Positions 54,337-63,122 are shown, counted from the first letter of the stretch. The stretch: DNA of 64,000 nucleotides from Rhizobium sp. BT03 (GCF_030053155.1 NZ_CP125640.1:62001-126000), one strand, 5' to 3'. Notes: a model not told the origin generated them from the sequence alone. Numbers and translations are program-made.

Positions 54337-57147
54337 ATGGCTGAAACTTGCTGGACGCTCCTGCAGATCGCACCGACTCAGGATGAGAACGACATTCGAC
54401 GCGCCTATGCCCGGCGGCTGCGCGATTTTCGGCCCGATGAGGATCCGGAGGGATTCCAGCGGCTGGTCGGCGCGAAGGAAGCGGCGCTGGACTGGGCGAA
54501 GTCAGCCGAGTTGCCAGCGTTGACCGTTGACGACGGGGACGATCGGGGGATCGATGCGGACCTCGCGCTGCTGACAAGTACCTATACCGCCGACAATTCC
54601 AGCGAGCAGCAGACGATAGACGCGGCGCTGCTGCCAGAACTATCGGCTGAAGATGACAAGGCAATACCCGACGCCGGCGACAATGCGGAAACGGAGAAGG
54701 AATCCACGAGTGCTGCCGTATTTCACGCGTATGCCGGGCCGATCGAAGATGAGCGCGACCGCCAGATCTTCGAGCGTCTGAACGAAATCGTAGCACCGGA
54801 TAAGCAGCGCCCGTGGAGTGCCGGCCCGGTAGCCAGGAAGACAGAGTCGTGGAGCCAGCTGTTCGACATGGCTGCAAGCCTCAGTCTGCAACGCCATGAG
54901 CAGTTTTTGAAGGAAATCGGCCGACATCTCCCTCCGATCCTCCCTGGCAAGGAGCTTCAGGCGCTGGAGACCCTTGAAGAGTTCACGCAGGGGCACGGTT
55001 TTGCCACCGTTGTCGAAATGGTTGAGCAGCACTGCCGGTTTGCCGAGCGGCCGGAATTGCTCGTTCGTCTTTGCGGCCAGGATGCTGCAATGATGTATTT
55101 CTCGTGGGTGGCGCACGCGCAGTCCGCAAGAGGCATTCTGCAGCGGCGAAAGACGGGGCGTGGGGCATACGCTGATGCTCAGACCGGCTTGCCGGTCTTT
55201 CCGCCTGAAGATCGTATTTTCGCGTTGCAGACGGTCGAACTCGTCAAATTTCACAAGGAGGCCGTAGAGCGTCGTCGCTGGCCGCGCCGTTTCGACTGGA
55301 AAACCTTGATCTTTCCGATAACGCGATCGGCTGCCGCCGGTCTCACGCGGGAGGGCGCGCTTTTCCTCGTGATCCTCGGCCTGATCGTTGCAGGCGGCTT
55401 GTCGACGTCGAATGATATCGCGCAGATGATCGGTCTGGCGTGCATTCCGATCCTGCTGATTGCGCGCATCGTCATGGCATTCTTCATCAATCGGTTGGCG
55501 GTGGGTGCCTCATTGCGGCGGGTGATGCGTGCGGACCGTCGGGGACTCTGGTCTAAGCCCAGGCCCAACGCCTTGCGCAATCACTGGCACGATTATGTGC
55601 AGGGCATATTTGTCGGCGAGCTTATCCTTTCCATGGCGGCGCTCATCCTGGCGCCGATCATGATCGCAACTTTCCTCCAGTTGAAAGACGATCTGGACCG
55701 ACCGGCCGAGACTGTCGTTTCGGAACTCGTCTTCTCAGCGCTTGATGCCGTCGCAAACGACGATCGGCTGCCTGACAGCGCACTCTTCGACGTGATCGAC
55801 TTCGTCAATTCGGCCGAGTTATTGAACTTCCACGATCGCAGCAAAGGAACTTCCATCACGGTGCGCGATCTCGAAAATCGCGAATGGCTGGCGGAGTTGC
55901 ACCGTCGCGTCGATCGATTGCTTGGAACGAGCCTGCTCTCAGGCTCCGATCGAGACCTGGTCGGTCCGATCCTGGCGACACCTGCGGCAGAACGCGAACT
56001 CAAACTGCACGTTCTTGCCGACGCTTATCGCTCGGCGACGCCGGAGCGGCGCATGGAAATTCAGCGAGTGCTTGCACGCTGGAAGCCGACGCTCGATGCC
56101 GCGAATGGCCCGCAGGCTGTTGCCGCCGTCTGGGCGGCCATTCCGCCGCGCAGGAAAGGGCCAAACCTGGACGCCTTCTCCGAGGAAATGCGCAGGCTGC
56201 TGCTCGACAGATTTCTCGCGAGCGCGGTCGGAGTTTTCAGCGTGGACGAAATCCAACTCGTCACCCGGTTCCACGACCTTTTGACCGTTCCTGCAGATGG
56301 GTTTGCCGCCATCGGTCCGATAGGGTCACCCGATGCGAATTCCATGGTTTCGATAAGCGGACCTAGCCCCGCTGATAGCGACGCAGTGCAAGGCAAAGAT
56401 CTTGGCGTCGCGCGATACCTCGAGGAACATCCCGATCGCCTCACGGGGGCTGCGGCCCGGATGCCGGGGCTGTCCCGCACCAGTTCGGCGATGGCGCGCT
56501 CGAGTTTCTTCGATATCGCCCGTATTTGCCTCGATTCGAATAGCGATGCCGATCGTGTGCATATGCGTGAGTCTATCGGCCGATCTTTGGAGAATTTCCC
56601 TGACGCTCGCATTTCAACGACTACCAACCTTTGGCAGACGTTGGGGCGAATCGCCCTGGCGGAACCGAACTGCTATCGCAAGGCTTTCATAGCCGGGAGG
56701 GTGTACAGTGGGGATATAAGGATGGGCCAGTTGGACGAGCAGTTTGACGCGCTGGAAGAAGAGCTGGATCAGTTTAGCAAAACCGACGGTGGTATCAGCA
56801 ATCCGGATGTCCTGGCAGACTTCGTCCAGTTCATCCCGCAAGACGGCATTTATAGTTTCACCCGCAATAAATTGACGTCAGAGATTCATTTTCTTCTCGG
56901 CAAGTGGCTCGCCCATAAGGAGGACTATCACAAAGCGATTTTGGAATTCGACCAGGCGCTTGATGCAAAGGAATGCAATGAATTCTATGTTCATCGATTG
57001 CAAGCTCTCCGTGCCATAGGAGATAACAAACGAGCTCAAGCAGATCTTCAGCAGGCATTCCAAAAAACCGGATGGTGTATGATTGACGGTGGAGCTGCTC
57101 AGGCGTTGCTGTCATCGCTTAAGACACCAGAAAAAGGCGGCCACTAA
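54337..57147 (+). CDS. Large membrane J-domain-like protein with TPR tail
   Basis: This 936-residue protein starts with a J-like domain (ETCWTLLQIAPTQDENDIRR, then AYARRLRDFRPDEDPEGFQ). The HPD tripeptide that activates Hsp70 is RPD (residues 32-34), as in other DjlB/DjlC-like partners of HscC. A ~270-residue linker domain follows, then two hydrophobic helical stretches (residues ~330-390 and ~425-455). A long soluble C-terminal part ends in TPR-like repeats (LGKWLAHKEDYHKAILEFDQ, then ALRAIGDNKRAQADLQQA). The start is 4 bp after the Hsp70 stop, so both are made together. The likely role is to recruit Hsp70 to the membrane. It is much longer than DjlB/DjlC (~480 residues). Confidence 0.82.
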   Translation: MAETCWTLLQIAPTQDENDIRRAYARRLRDFRPDEDPEGFQRLVGAKEAALDWAKSAELPALTVDDGDDRGIDADLALLTSTYTADNSSEQQTIDAALLPELSAEDDKAIPDAGDNAETEKESTSAAVFHAYAGPIEDERDRQIFERLNEIVAPDKQRPWSAGPVARKTESWSQLFDMAASLSLQRHEQFLKEIGRHLPPILPGKELQALETLEEFTQGHGFATVVEMVEQHCRFAERPELLVRLCGQDAAMMYFSWVAHAQSARGILQRRKTGRGAYADAQTGLPVFPPEDRIFALQTVELVKFHKEAVERRRWPRRFDWKTLIFPITRSAAAGLTREGALFLVILGLIVAGGLSTSNDIAQMIGLACIPILLIARIVMAFFINRLAVGASLRRVMRADRRGLWSKPRPNALRNHWHDYVQGIFVGELILSMAALILAPIMIATFLQLKDDLDRPAETVVSELVFSALDAVANDDRLPDSALFDVIDFVNSAELLNFHDRSKGTSITVRDLENREWLAELHRRVDRLLGTSLLSGSDRDLVGPILATPAAERELKLHVLADAYRSATPERRMEIQRVLARWKPTLDAANGPQAVAAVWAAIPPRRKGPNLDAFSEEMRRLLLDRFLASAVGVFSVDEIQLVTRFHDLLTVPADGFAAIGPIGSPDANSMVSISGPSPADSDAVQGKDLGVARYLEEHPDRLTGAAARMPGLSRTSSAMARSSFFDIARICLDSNSDADRVHMRESIGRSLENFPDARISTTTNLWQTLGRIALAEPNCYRKAFIAGRVYSGDIRMGQLDEQFDALEEELDQFSKTDGGISNPDVLADFVQFIPQDGIYSFTRNKLTSEIHFLLGKWLAHKEDYHKAILEFDQALDAKECNEFYVHRLQALRAIGDNKRAQADLQQAFQKTGWCMIDGGAAQALLSSLKTPEKGGH

Positions 57148-57333
57148 TCCCGGTCTTCTCTACAAGATCCCATGGCTAGGATAGGCGCGCCGCCTGTCAG
57201 ACCGCCGTCGCGTTATCGATACAAACATCTATGCATAGTTCGCCAGCTATTCATGATCCATATAATTGTCAGGTATGATATGCGCCACAAACTGGCTCGA
57301 CCTGACCTGTGGTCCTTCAAGCGTGTTTACCTC

Positions 57334-57376
57334 TTGACTAACGCATACCTGCGTAGCTATACGTTAACTCATAGCT
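57334..57376 (+). promoter_or_regulatory. Promoter with overlapping operator of the ArsR/SRPBCC unit
   Basis: TTGACT (57334-57339), 17-bp spacer, CTATAC (57357-57362) is a good sigma-70 promoter. An inverted repeat AGCTAT-N10-ATAGCT (57355-57376) covers the -10 box, the expected place for repression by the ArsR protein encoded 20 bp downstream. The 186 bp before this show nothing else. Confidence 0.7.
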
Positions 57377-57395
57377 GAATGGGTATGAATTCCAG

Positions 57396-57719
57396 ATGTC
57401 CGATGCTCAAGACGCGCTGTTCAAAGCGCTCGCCGATCCGACCCGGCGGGCTCTGTTCGAGCGGCTGTGCCGGGAAGGGGAGAAGACGGTCGGGGCTCTG
57501 ACGGCTCGGGCCGGGGTCTCGCAGCCGGTCGTCTCAAAACATCTCGGCATTCTGAAACAGGCCGGATTGGTGCGCGACCGCCACGAAGGCCGCCAGACGC
57601 ATTATAGCGCACAGCTCGGTGCGCTTGCTCCGCTGGTCGACTGGACGAGCGAGATGGCCGGGTTCTGGCAAAACCGCTTCAACGATCTCGAAGATTTGCT
57701 GAAAAGGATGGATCAATGA
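57396..57719 (+). CDS. ArsR-family regulator (module 1)
   Basis: This 107-residue winged-helix protein has the ArsR HTH DPTRRALFERLCREGEKTVG followed by RAGVSQPVVSKHLGILKQAG and the wing DRHEGRQTHYSAQLGAL. No metal-binding Cys pair is seen. Its stop overlaps the SRPBCC gene start (ATGA). Such HTH/AHSA1 pairs are common: the regulator represses its operon, and the SRPBCC protein may bind the inducing ligand. A promoter with an operator-like palindrome precedes it. Confidence 0.92.
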   Translation: MSDAQDALFKALADPTRRALFERLCREGEKTVGALTARAGVSQPVVSKHLGILKQAGLVRDRHEGRQTHYSAQLGALAPLVDWTSEMAGFWQNRFNDLEDLLKRMDQ

Positions 57720-58126
57720 CCGACATATCGACAGAAACGCGCTCCGTCGTCATCGAGCGGGAAATCCCTTTTCCCTCGGAAAAGATCTGGCGGGCGCTCA
57801 CGCAGCCGCACCTGATTCAGGAGTGGCTGATGAAGAGCGACTTCAAGCCGGCCGTCGATCATCGCTTCAGCTTCAACGCCGATTGGGGTTCGGTCGACTG
57901 CAAGGTTCTGGAGGTCGAGCCGAACAAGACCCTGTCCTATAGCTGGGATGCCTACGGTCTCGAAAGCACGGTCACCTGGACTCTCACCCCGACCGGCACG
58001 GGCACGCATCTGCGCATGGAGCAGTCGGGTTTCCGGCCGGATCAGCGGCAGGCTTACGGCGGCGCCAGGAGCGGGTGGACGCAGTTCCTTGCAAATCTGG
58101 AGCAGGTGCTGGCGCGGATGGAGTGA
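57716..58126 (+). CDS. AHSA1/SRPBCC-family protein (module 1)
   Basis: This 136-residue SRPBCC protein of the AHSA1 type starts RSVVIEREIPFPSEKIWRAL, has EWLMKSDFKPAVDHRFSFNA in the middle and ends with a long helix (GARSGWTQFLANLEQVLARM). It binds hydrophobic ligands rather than acting as a chaperone activator. Coupled to the ArsR gene by ATGA. A membrane protein gene follows after 39 bp. Confidence 0.88.
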   Translation: MTDISTETRSVVIEREIPFPSEKIWRALTQPHLIQEWLMKSDFKPAVDHRFSFNADWGSVDCKVLEVEPNKTLSYSWDAYGLESTVTWTLTPTGTGTHLRMEQSGFRPDQRQAYGGARSGWTQFLANLEQVLARME

Positions 58127-58165
58127 GGCCGCCCATCGCCTCGGCCGATTTTAAGGGAGGCCCCA

Positions 58166-58378
58166 TTGAACTGGAACAACTGGTTGCGGCAGATCCACCG
58201 CTGGCTGTCCGTTGCCTTTACCGTAGCGGTCATTCTCAATATTATCGCCATGGTACAGGAGAAATCGACCGTCTGGGTGGGCTTCTTGGCGCTGCTGCCG
58301 CTTGGCCTGCTATTGTTGACCGGTCTTTATCTCTTCCTGGTGCCCTATGCCGCCAGATGGCGTGGGAGATCGGAGTGA
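58166..58378 (+). CDS. Small two-helix membrane protein
   Basis: This 70-residue protein has two hydrophobic helices (WLSVAFTVAVILNIIAMV and WVGFLALLPLGLLLLTGLYL) and a basic tail. The TTG start at 58166 follows GGGAGG at five bases. The N-terminus (WNNWLRQIHRWLSVAF) resembles the PepSY/hemin-uptake-type start found with SRPBCC/ArsR genes in other proteobacteria. It belongs to module 1 by spacing. Function unknown. Confidence 0.7.
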   Translation: MNWNNWLRQIHRWLSVAFTVAVILNIIAMVQEKSTVWVGFLALLPLGLLLLTGLYLFLVPYAARWRGRSE

Positions 58379-58382
58379 AGCA

Positions 58383-58853
58383 ATGGCCGGCAAGACGTCC
58401 AAGATCGGAGAGAAAGTCACCAAGAAGACCGCCGCCAAGCCGGCCGGTGGTGAGCCAACCCTTCTCTCGGGCGGCAACCCTCAGATTCCCAAGGGTTATG
58501 GCGACGCTCCGGTGCAGGCCTATATCGCCGCCATGCCGGGCTGGAAAAGCGACGTCGGCCGCCGGCTCGATATGCTGATCACGCGCACCGTGCCCACTGT
58601 ATATAAGGCAGTCAAATGGAACTCGCCTTTCTACGGCATCGAAGGGCAGGGCTGGTTCCTCGGCATTCATTGCTTCACGAAATACGTCAAGGTGGCATTC
58701 TTCCGGGGTGCGTCGCTGCAGCCTCTGCCGCCCGGCCATTCCAAGCAGAAGGAAGTCCGCTACCTCGACATCCGCGAGGACGACGAAATCGATGAAGCCC
58801 AGCTTGCCGCCTGGGTGGAGCAGGCGAGCCGATTGCCCGGCGAACGGATGTGA
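58383..58853 (+). CDS. DUF1801 protein (first of two)
   Basis: This 156-residue protein has a Lys-rich N-terminal tail (AGKTSKIGEKVTKKTAAKPA) and a DUF1801 domain: YIAAMPGWKSDVGRRLDMLI, then VYKAVKWNSPFYGIEG, CFTKYVKVAFFRGASLQPL and REDDEIDEAQLAAWV. The DUF1801 (YdhG-like) fold binds small ligands of unknown type. ATG at 58383 lies 4 bp after the previous stop. A second DUF1801 gene follows. Confidence 0.85.
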   Translation: MAGKTSKIGEKVTKKTAAKPAGGEPTLLSGGNPQIPKGYGDAPVQAYIAAMPGWKSDVGRRLDMLITRTVPTVYKAVKWNSPFYGIEGQGWFLGIHCFTKYVKVAFFRGASLQPLPPGHSKQKEVRYLDIREDDEIDEAQLAAWVEQASRLPGERM

Positions 58854-58888
58854 TAACCATACCCCTCGAATGACGGGCGGGAGGAACC

Positions 58889-59341
58889 ATGAAGAAAGCG
58901 ACAGCAGCCATGAAGAAGAGCGATTCCGGGGAAGCAGAAGGGGGAGCCTCCCCATCTCAACTGATCGATGCGAGGATCGAGGAACTCGGCGATTGGCGCG
59001 GCGAAGTGCTCGCCCGCGTTCGGGCGCTCATCAAGCAAGCGGAGCCCGAGGTGGTCGAGGAATGGAAGTGGCGAGGGGTTCCGGTGTGGGAGCGTTCCGG
59101 CATCATCTGCACCGGCGAGACCTATAAGAGCGCGGTGAAGCTGACCTTCGCCAAGGGCGCCTCATTACAGGATCCTTCAGGTCTCTTCAATTCCAGCCTC
59201 GACGGCAACACGAGGCGCGCCATCGATTTCCATGAGGGCGACGAGATCGACGAGGAGGCGCTGAAGGTGCTCGTTCGCGCCGCCGCAGCATTGAATATGT
59301 CAGCAAAGGCTGCCGCCTCCCGGAAGAAATCAAGCGGCTGA
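58889..59341 (+). CDS. DUF1801 protein (second of two)
   Basis: This 150-residue DUF1801 protein has the same fold: IEELGDWRGEVLARVRALIK, then EVVEEWKWRGVPVWERSG, YKSAVKLTFAKGASLQDPSG and HEGDEIDEEALKVLVRAAA. A Lys-rich N-terminal start (MKKATAAMKKSD) and C-terminal tail resemble nucleic-acid-binding tails. It is clearly related to, but divergent from, the gene 35 bp upstream. A family D repeat follows. Confidence 0.87.
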   Translation: MKKATAAMKKSDSGEAEGGASPSQLIDARIEELGDWRGEVLARVRALIKQAEPEVVEEWKWRGVPVWERSGIICTGETYKSAVKLTFAKGASLQDPSGLFNSSLDGNTRRAIDFHEGDEIDEEALKVLVRAAAALNMSAKAAASRKKSSG

Positions 59342-59349
59342 GATTCCGC

Positions 59350-59455
59350 TAAAGCACGTCGCGTCAAACTTGATTCATGCGACGCGCTTTAGGTCTTTGT
59401 TTTCAAGCATGTCGTTGCCGCAAAACCGCGGCACACTTTTGCGCGACATGCTTTA
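59350..59455 (+). repeat. Dispersed intergenic repeat, family D (copy 4)
   Basis: CTAAAGCACGTCGCG ... GACGCGCTTTA stem, GTCTTTGTTTTCAA, then GCATGTCG ... CGACATGC palindrome with GCCGCAAAACCGCGGCACAC. It is nearly identical to the copy at 41385. Its last bases supply the stop codon of the convergent SRPBCC gene. Confidence 0.9.
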
Positions 59456-59929
59456 ATGGATCGGGCTCGCCTCGCGCTCGAGAAAGAGTTCGAGATTGTC
59501 GAGGCCGATTTCGGTGCCCTGGAGACGCGCGCCGTTGTCGGCGTAGCCGTCGAGAAAGACCACCTGCTCGGTGAAGACCATCCTGGTGCCGTCGGCTTGG
59601 GCTTCGAAGGCGACGGTGGTGAGCGAGGCGGAGATACGGGTTTCGCCGAGCTTCATCTCATAGGCATAGACGATGCGGGTATCCGGCACGATATCGATGT
59701 AATAGGCGTCATAGGCGTGCAGAAGCCCATCGGGGTCCGCGACGTGGTTCCTTTCCGTGCCGCCCGGTCTGAAATCGAGCCCGTATTCCAGCGGCACCCA
59801 TTCGCCGTGGCAGGCGAACCACTGGCGCTTGGCCTCCGGCGTCGACCAGGCGCGGAAGACGCGAGAGACCGGCGCCTTCAGATGGCGCTCGATGACGAGG
59901 GTGGCGTGTTCGGCGGATCGTGTCGTCAT
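59453..59929 (-). CDS. AHSA1/SRPBCC-family protein (module 2)
   Basis: This 158-residue SRPBCC protein (ATLVIERHLKAPVSRVFRAW, then PEAKRQWFACHGEWVPLEYG and FEAQADGTRMVFTEQVVFLD) is related to module 1's protein. It begins in an ATGA overlap with the ArsR gene and ends in the family D repeat, whose bases give the stop codon. It is read in the order GST, ArsR, SRPBCC. The ligand is unknown. Confidence 0.87.
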   Translation of the reverse strand: MTTRSAEHATLVIERHLKAPVSRVFRAWSTPEAKRQWFACHGEWVPLEYGLDFRPGGTERNHVADPDGLLHAYDAYYIDIVPDTRIVYAYEMKLGETRISASLTTVAFEAQADGTRMVFTEQVVFLDGYADNGARLQGTEIGLDNLELFLEREASPIH

Positions 59930-60267
59930 TCGGAAAAGGTCTCCGGTTCTTCGGCGAGATATTGATCCAGCCTGTCGAAGCTGGCGGTCCAGCGGCTCTT
60001 TCGCTGTTCCACCCAGCGTTCGACGGCGGCAAGCGCATCCTGCTGCAGGCGATAGGTTCGCACCCGGCCGGATTTTTCGGAGAGTACGAGGCCGCTTTCC
60101 TCCAGCACCTGCAGATGTTTCATCACTGTCGGCAGGGCGACCGCAAGCGGCGCGGCCAGCTCGGTGACGGACGCCGGGCCGCGGCCGAGGCGGTCGATCA
60201 TGCCACGGCGACTGCGGTCGGAAAGCGCGTGGAACATGCGGTCAAGACCCGCCTGACCGTCGATCAT
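59926..60267 (-). CDS. ArsR-family regulator (module 2)
   Basis: This 113-residue ArsR protein has HTH segments ALSDRSRRGMIDRLGRGPAS and LAVALPTVMKHLQVLEESGL, and the wing EKSGRVRTYRLQQDAL. It overlaps the GST gene upstream and the SRPBCC gene downstream by 4 bp each. It lacks an obvious metal site. It is paralogous to the module 1 regulator and the two modules converge. Confidence 0.9.
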   Translation of the reverse strand: MIDGQAGLDRMFHALSDRSRRGMIDRLGRGPASVTELAAPLAVALPTVMKHLQVLEESGLVLSEKSGRVRTYRLQQDALAAVERWVEQRKSRWTASFDRLDQYLAEEPETFSE

Positions 60268-60950
60268 CCCGCGCTATCCCGGAAGCGGCTGGGCAGCCTG
60301 TCATGGTAGGGATAGAACTTGAAATAGGGGCGGGCTTCCTCCAGCGCCCTTGCAAAGGACGGGCGGGCGAGAAGCCGGTCGTAATAGGCGCGAAGCTTCG
60401 GCTGCTCCTCTAAAAACGGGACCAGCGTCTCGGCGTAGAAGAGGGCGGGGGCTGCGGCGCAATCGGCCATGGTAAAGGCCTCGCCTGAGATCCATGGGCT
60501 TTCGGAGAGCTGTTTTTCGATCATCGCATAGGCGGTGGCAAGCGTCGCCTTGCAGGCGGCCACTTCTGTCCCGTCTTCCTTGCCCTCGGGGCGCCGGCGA
60601 TTGCTGACGATGGTCTGCATCGGCGCCTGGACATAATGGTCGAAGAATCGATCCCAGAGGCGGACCTGCAGCGCCCGGTCGATTTCCAGCGGCAGCAGGG
60701 AAACGGGGCCGGGATAATAATGGTCGAGATATTCGATAATGATCGACGTCTCGGGAACCGTGCTGTCGCGCGCTTCGTCCCTGAGCAGCGGCATCTTGCC
60801 GATCGGCCAGAAGCGGAAAAGATCGGCGCGCGAGGCCTCGTCGGACAGATCGACGAGGCGGTTTTCGAAGGGCGTGCCGTTTTCGTAAAGCGCGATCAGC
60901 ACCTTGTGGCAGAAGGAGGCGAGCGGATGCCCATAGAACACGAGCGACAT
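60264..60950 (-). CDS. Glutathione S-transferase family protein
   Basis: This 228-residue GST has an N-terminal thioredoxin-like domain (LVFYGHPLASFCHKVLIALY, with GKMPLLRDEARDSTVPET binding glutathione) and a helical domain (MEKQ-like AYAMIEKQLSESPWISGEAF, then TMADCAAAPALFYAET). It heads the module 2 operon. Its N-terminal Ser/Cys choice (ASFCHKV) suggests a bacterial beta- or zeta-like class. The substrate may be an electrophile that also affects the ArsR protein. Confidence 0.9.
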   Translation of the reverse strand: MSLVFYGHPLASFCHKVLIALYENGTPFENRLVDLSDEASRADLFRFWPIGKMPLLRDEARDSTVPETSIIIEYLDHYYPGPVSLLPLEIDRALQVRLWDRFFDHYVQAPMQTIVSNRRRPEGKEDGTEVAACKATLATAYAMIEKQLSESPWISGEAFTMADCAAAPALFYAETLVPFLEEQPKLRAYYDRLLARPSFARALEEARPYFKFYPYHDRLPSRFRDSAG

Positions 60951-61052
60951 ACGGCGACCTTTCCTGTTTGGCGGAAAACTTTACCGACCGACTAAGTATC
61001 AGGCCGGAGAGAAATACGCAACAGATAGTTCGCCGATCGTGTAACTATTATC

Positions 61053-61871
61053 TCAGCCGATATATCTGGCGATCACCAGATGGCCGGGTGTCGGCTGACC
61101 GTCTTCCATGCGCACGTTGATATCCGATATCTCGACGAGTTCGAAGCCGGTGGCCGCCAGGCGTTCTTTCACATAGGCGTCGGCATGGGCGAAGCGCTGA
61201 TGCGGGCCGACCATGTAGGCGCGGCCGGCGAGGGTCTCTTCAGGCAGGGTCTCCGAGGAGAAGATGAAGAGCCCGCCCTGCGTCAGGTTCTCGGCGGCGC
61301 CGAAGAACAGCGGTTCGAGCGCGCCGAGATAGGGCAGCACGTCGGTGGCGGTGATGACGTCGAAGGCTTCCTCATCATTGTCGTCGAGGAAATCCTCGAC
61401 CTCGGCGACGAAAAGCGTCTCGTAGAGATCTTTCTCATGGGCGATCTCGACCATCTTCTCCGAAATGTCGATGCCGGTCATATCCTCGCAGAGGTCGCGT
61501 AGCGCGCCGCCGGTGAGGCCCGTGCCGCAGCCGAGATCGAGCAGCCGCTTGAACGGGCCAAGTTTCAGCGCCTGCAGGCGCTGGCGCACCAGCATCGGCA
61601 CGTGATAGCCGAGTTGCTCGACGAGCACGTCCTCGAAAACCTCGGCATGCTGGTCGAATAGGGTCTCGACATAGGCATCGGGCGCCCTGACCGGCGTTTC
61701 GCCGCGGCCCATCGCGGCGATGCGTACGGCCGCACCGCCGTGATCGTCGGGATCGATCGCCAGGACTTCCTCATAGGCCGCAACGGCCGCGTCGATATCG
61801 CCGGCCTTTTCCAGCGCCAGGGCGCGGTTATAGGCCTCGCCAAGGGCTTCTTCGTCGATCTTCTTTGCCAT
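61053..61871 (-). CDS. TPR-containing SAM-dependent methyltransferase
   Basis: This 272-residue protein has an N-terminal tetratricopeptide-like pair (EALGEAYNRALALEKAGDID, then AAVAAYEEVLAIDPDDHGGA), followed by a methyltransferase domain with SAM motif I LLDLGCGTGLTGGALRD and motif II DVITATDVLPYLG, ending HLVIARYIG. It starts at ATG 61871. The TPR points to a protein partner or protein substrate. It resembles proteobacterial 'TPR methyltransferases' of unknown target. Confidence 0.87.
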   Translation of the reverse strand: MAKKIDEEALGEAYNRALALEKAGDIDAAVAAYEEVLAIDPDDHGGAAVRIAAMGRGETPVRAPDAYVETLFDQHAEVFEDVLVEQLGYHVPMLVRQRLQALKLGPFKRLLDLGCGTGLTGGALRDLCEDMTGIDISEKMVEIAHEKDLYETLFVAEVEDFLDDNDEEAFDVITATDVLPYLGALEPLFFGAAENLTQGGLFIFSSETLPEETLAGRAYMVGPHQRFAHADAYVKERLAATGFELVEISDINVRMEDGQPTPGHLVIARYIG

Positions 61872-61984
61872 CGCGGTCCATCGTCCTTTTGTTTCAGCCA
61901 TGCGTCTAAGGCGGCTTTCGATGTTTTGCAATGGCGTGGCTGCGGGCGCAGAATGGCGGCAAAGAAGACGAAGGGAGGAAAGCC

Positions 61985-62710
61985 ATGAAATCGGAGCAAG
62001 ATAGGCCGTCACCGGCCTTTGAAGGGGAGGCTGCGCGGGCGTTGCTGCTGCCTGGTACGCCGGGCGAGATTACCAATACGCTCAGCCATTATTACCGCGG
62101 CGAACTCGGGCGGATGACGAGCTGGCGCGACCGCATCGATCGGACGTCGAACTGGGCGATCACCGTGGTGGCAGCTCTGCTCTCGGTGTCGCTGTCGACG
62201 CCGAGCTCGCATCACGGGGTCCTGCTGTTCGGGATGATGCTGGTGACGCTACTTCTGATCATCGAGGCGCGGCGTTACCGCTTCTTCGATATCTATCGCG
62301 CGCGCATCCGCCAGATCGAGCGCAGCTATTTCGCGCAGATTCTGGCGCCGGAGCCGGGGGGCAGCAGAGAATGGGCGGCGGTGGTCGCCAGCAGCCTGCG
62401 CAAGCCGCGTTTCCTGCTCAGCTACCGGGACGCGATGCACCGCCGGCTCAAACGCAATTACGGCTGGATGTATTCCATCCTGTTTCTGGCCTGGTGCCTG
62501 AAGATCTCGACGCCGAAACTGCAGACGGAGGGCATGCCAGCGCTGCAGGCGCAGTCCTGGACCTATGTCATCGACAATGCCGTGCTGGGGCCCATTCCCG
62601 GCCTTGCGGTCCTCGTCATCGTCGTCGCCTTCTACCTCGGCATCCTCTGTTTTGCGCTCAGCCCGGCCCGCGCCCAAGGCGAATTCGGCCATGGCGAGGC
62701 GCATGTCTGA
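61985..62710 (+). CDS. DUF2270 membrane protein
   Basis: This 241-residue protein of the DUF2270 family has TNTLSHYYRGELGRMTSWRD, then DRTSNWAITVVAALLSVSLS and the basic EARRYRFFDIYRARIRQIER, followed by two further hydrophobic stretches near residues 157-172 and 205-225. About four membrane helices are predicted. ATG at 61985 follows GGAGG. Function unknown. It diverges from the TPR-methyltransferase gene across 113 bp. Confidence 0.85.
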   Translation: MKSEQDRPSPAFEGEAARALLLPGTPGEITNTLSHYYRGELGRMTSWRDRIDRTSNWAITVVAALLSVSLSTPSSHHGVLLFGMMLVTLLLIIEARRYRFFDIYRARIRQIERSYFAQILAPEPGGSREWAAVVASSLRKPRFLLSYRDAMHRRLKRNYGWMYSILFLAWCLKISTPKLQTEGMPALQAQSWTYVIDNAVLGPIPGLAVLVIVVAFYLGILCFALSPARAQGEFGHGEAHV

Positions 62711-62726
62711 TGCCGCGCAAGCCGGA

Positions 62727-63002
62727 TCAGTGCAGGATGAACTCTCCCTTCAGCGCCCGCCACTCGGTCGCCGAGATCAGCTTGCGGTGGATGTAGCGCA
62801 CCGAATGCAGCGGTCCGTCGAGTTTCTCTTCCCAGAATTTCAGGAAGCCGCGCATTTCGGGGAAATCGGGGGCGAGATCATATTCCTGCCAGACATATGT
62901 CTGCAGGATCGCCGGATGATCCGGCAGGTGGTAGAGGATCTGGGCGGTCGTCAGACCATAGCCCTGCAGTTGTTTTTCCATGTCCTTGTGCATCGTGTTC
63001 AC
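62727..63002 (-). CDS. usg: Usg family protein
   Basis: This 91-residue protein matches the alpha-proteobacterial Usg family (YGLTTAQILYHLPDHPAILQ, then WQEYDLAPDFPEMRGFLKFW and GPLHSVRYIHRKLISATEWR). Usg genes were first seen beside trp genes but the function is not known. It is a single short gene here; no trp genes lie nearby. Confidence 0.9.
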   Translation of the reverse strand: MNTMHKDMEKQLQGYGLTTAQILYHLPDHPAILQTYVWQEYDLAPDFPEMRGFLKFWEEKLDGPLHSVRYIHRKLISATEWRALKGEFILH

Positions 63003-63122
63003 TTCTTCTCGTTCCCACTCGCGCGCTTATTAGCGCCAGGTGATATGGAAACATGCGAGTGGTTAACAGAAGCTTTGCAGATACTTCATAAAAGGACAAT
63101 TCATTTTTAATATCAATTGCTT

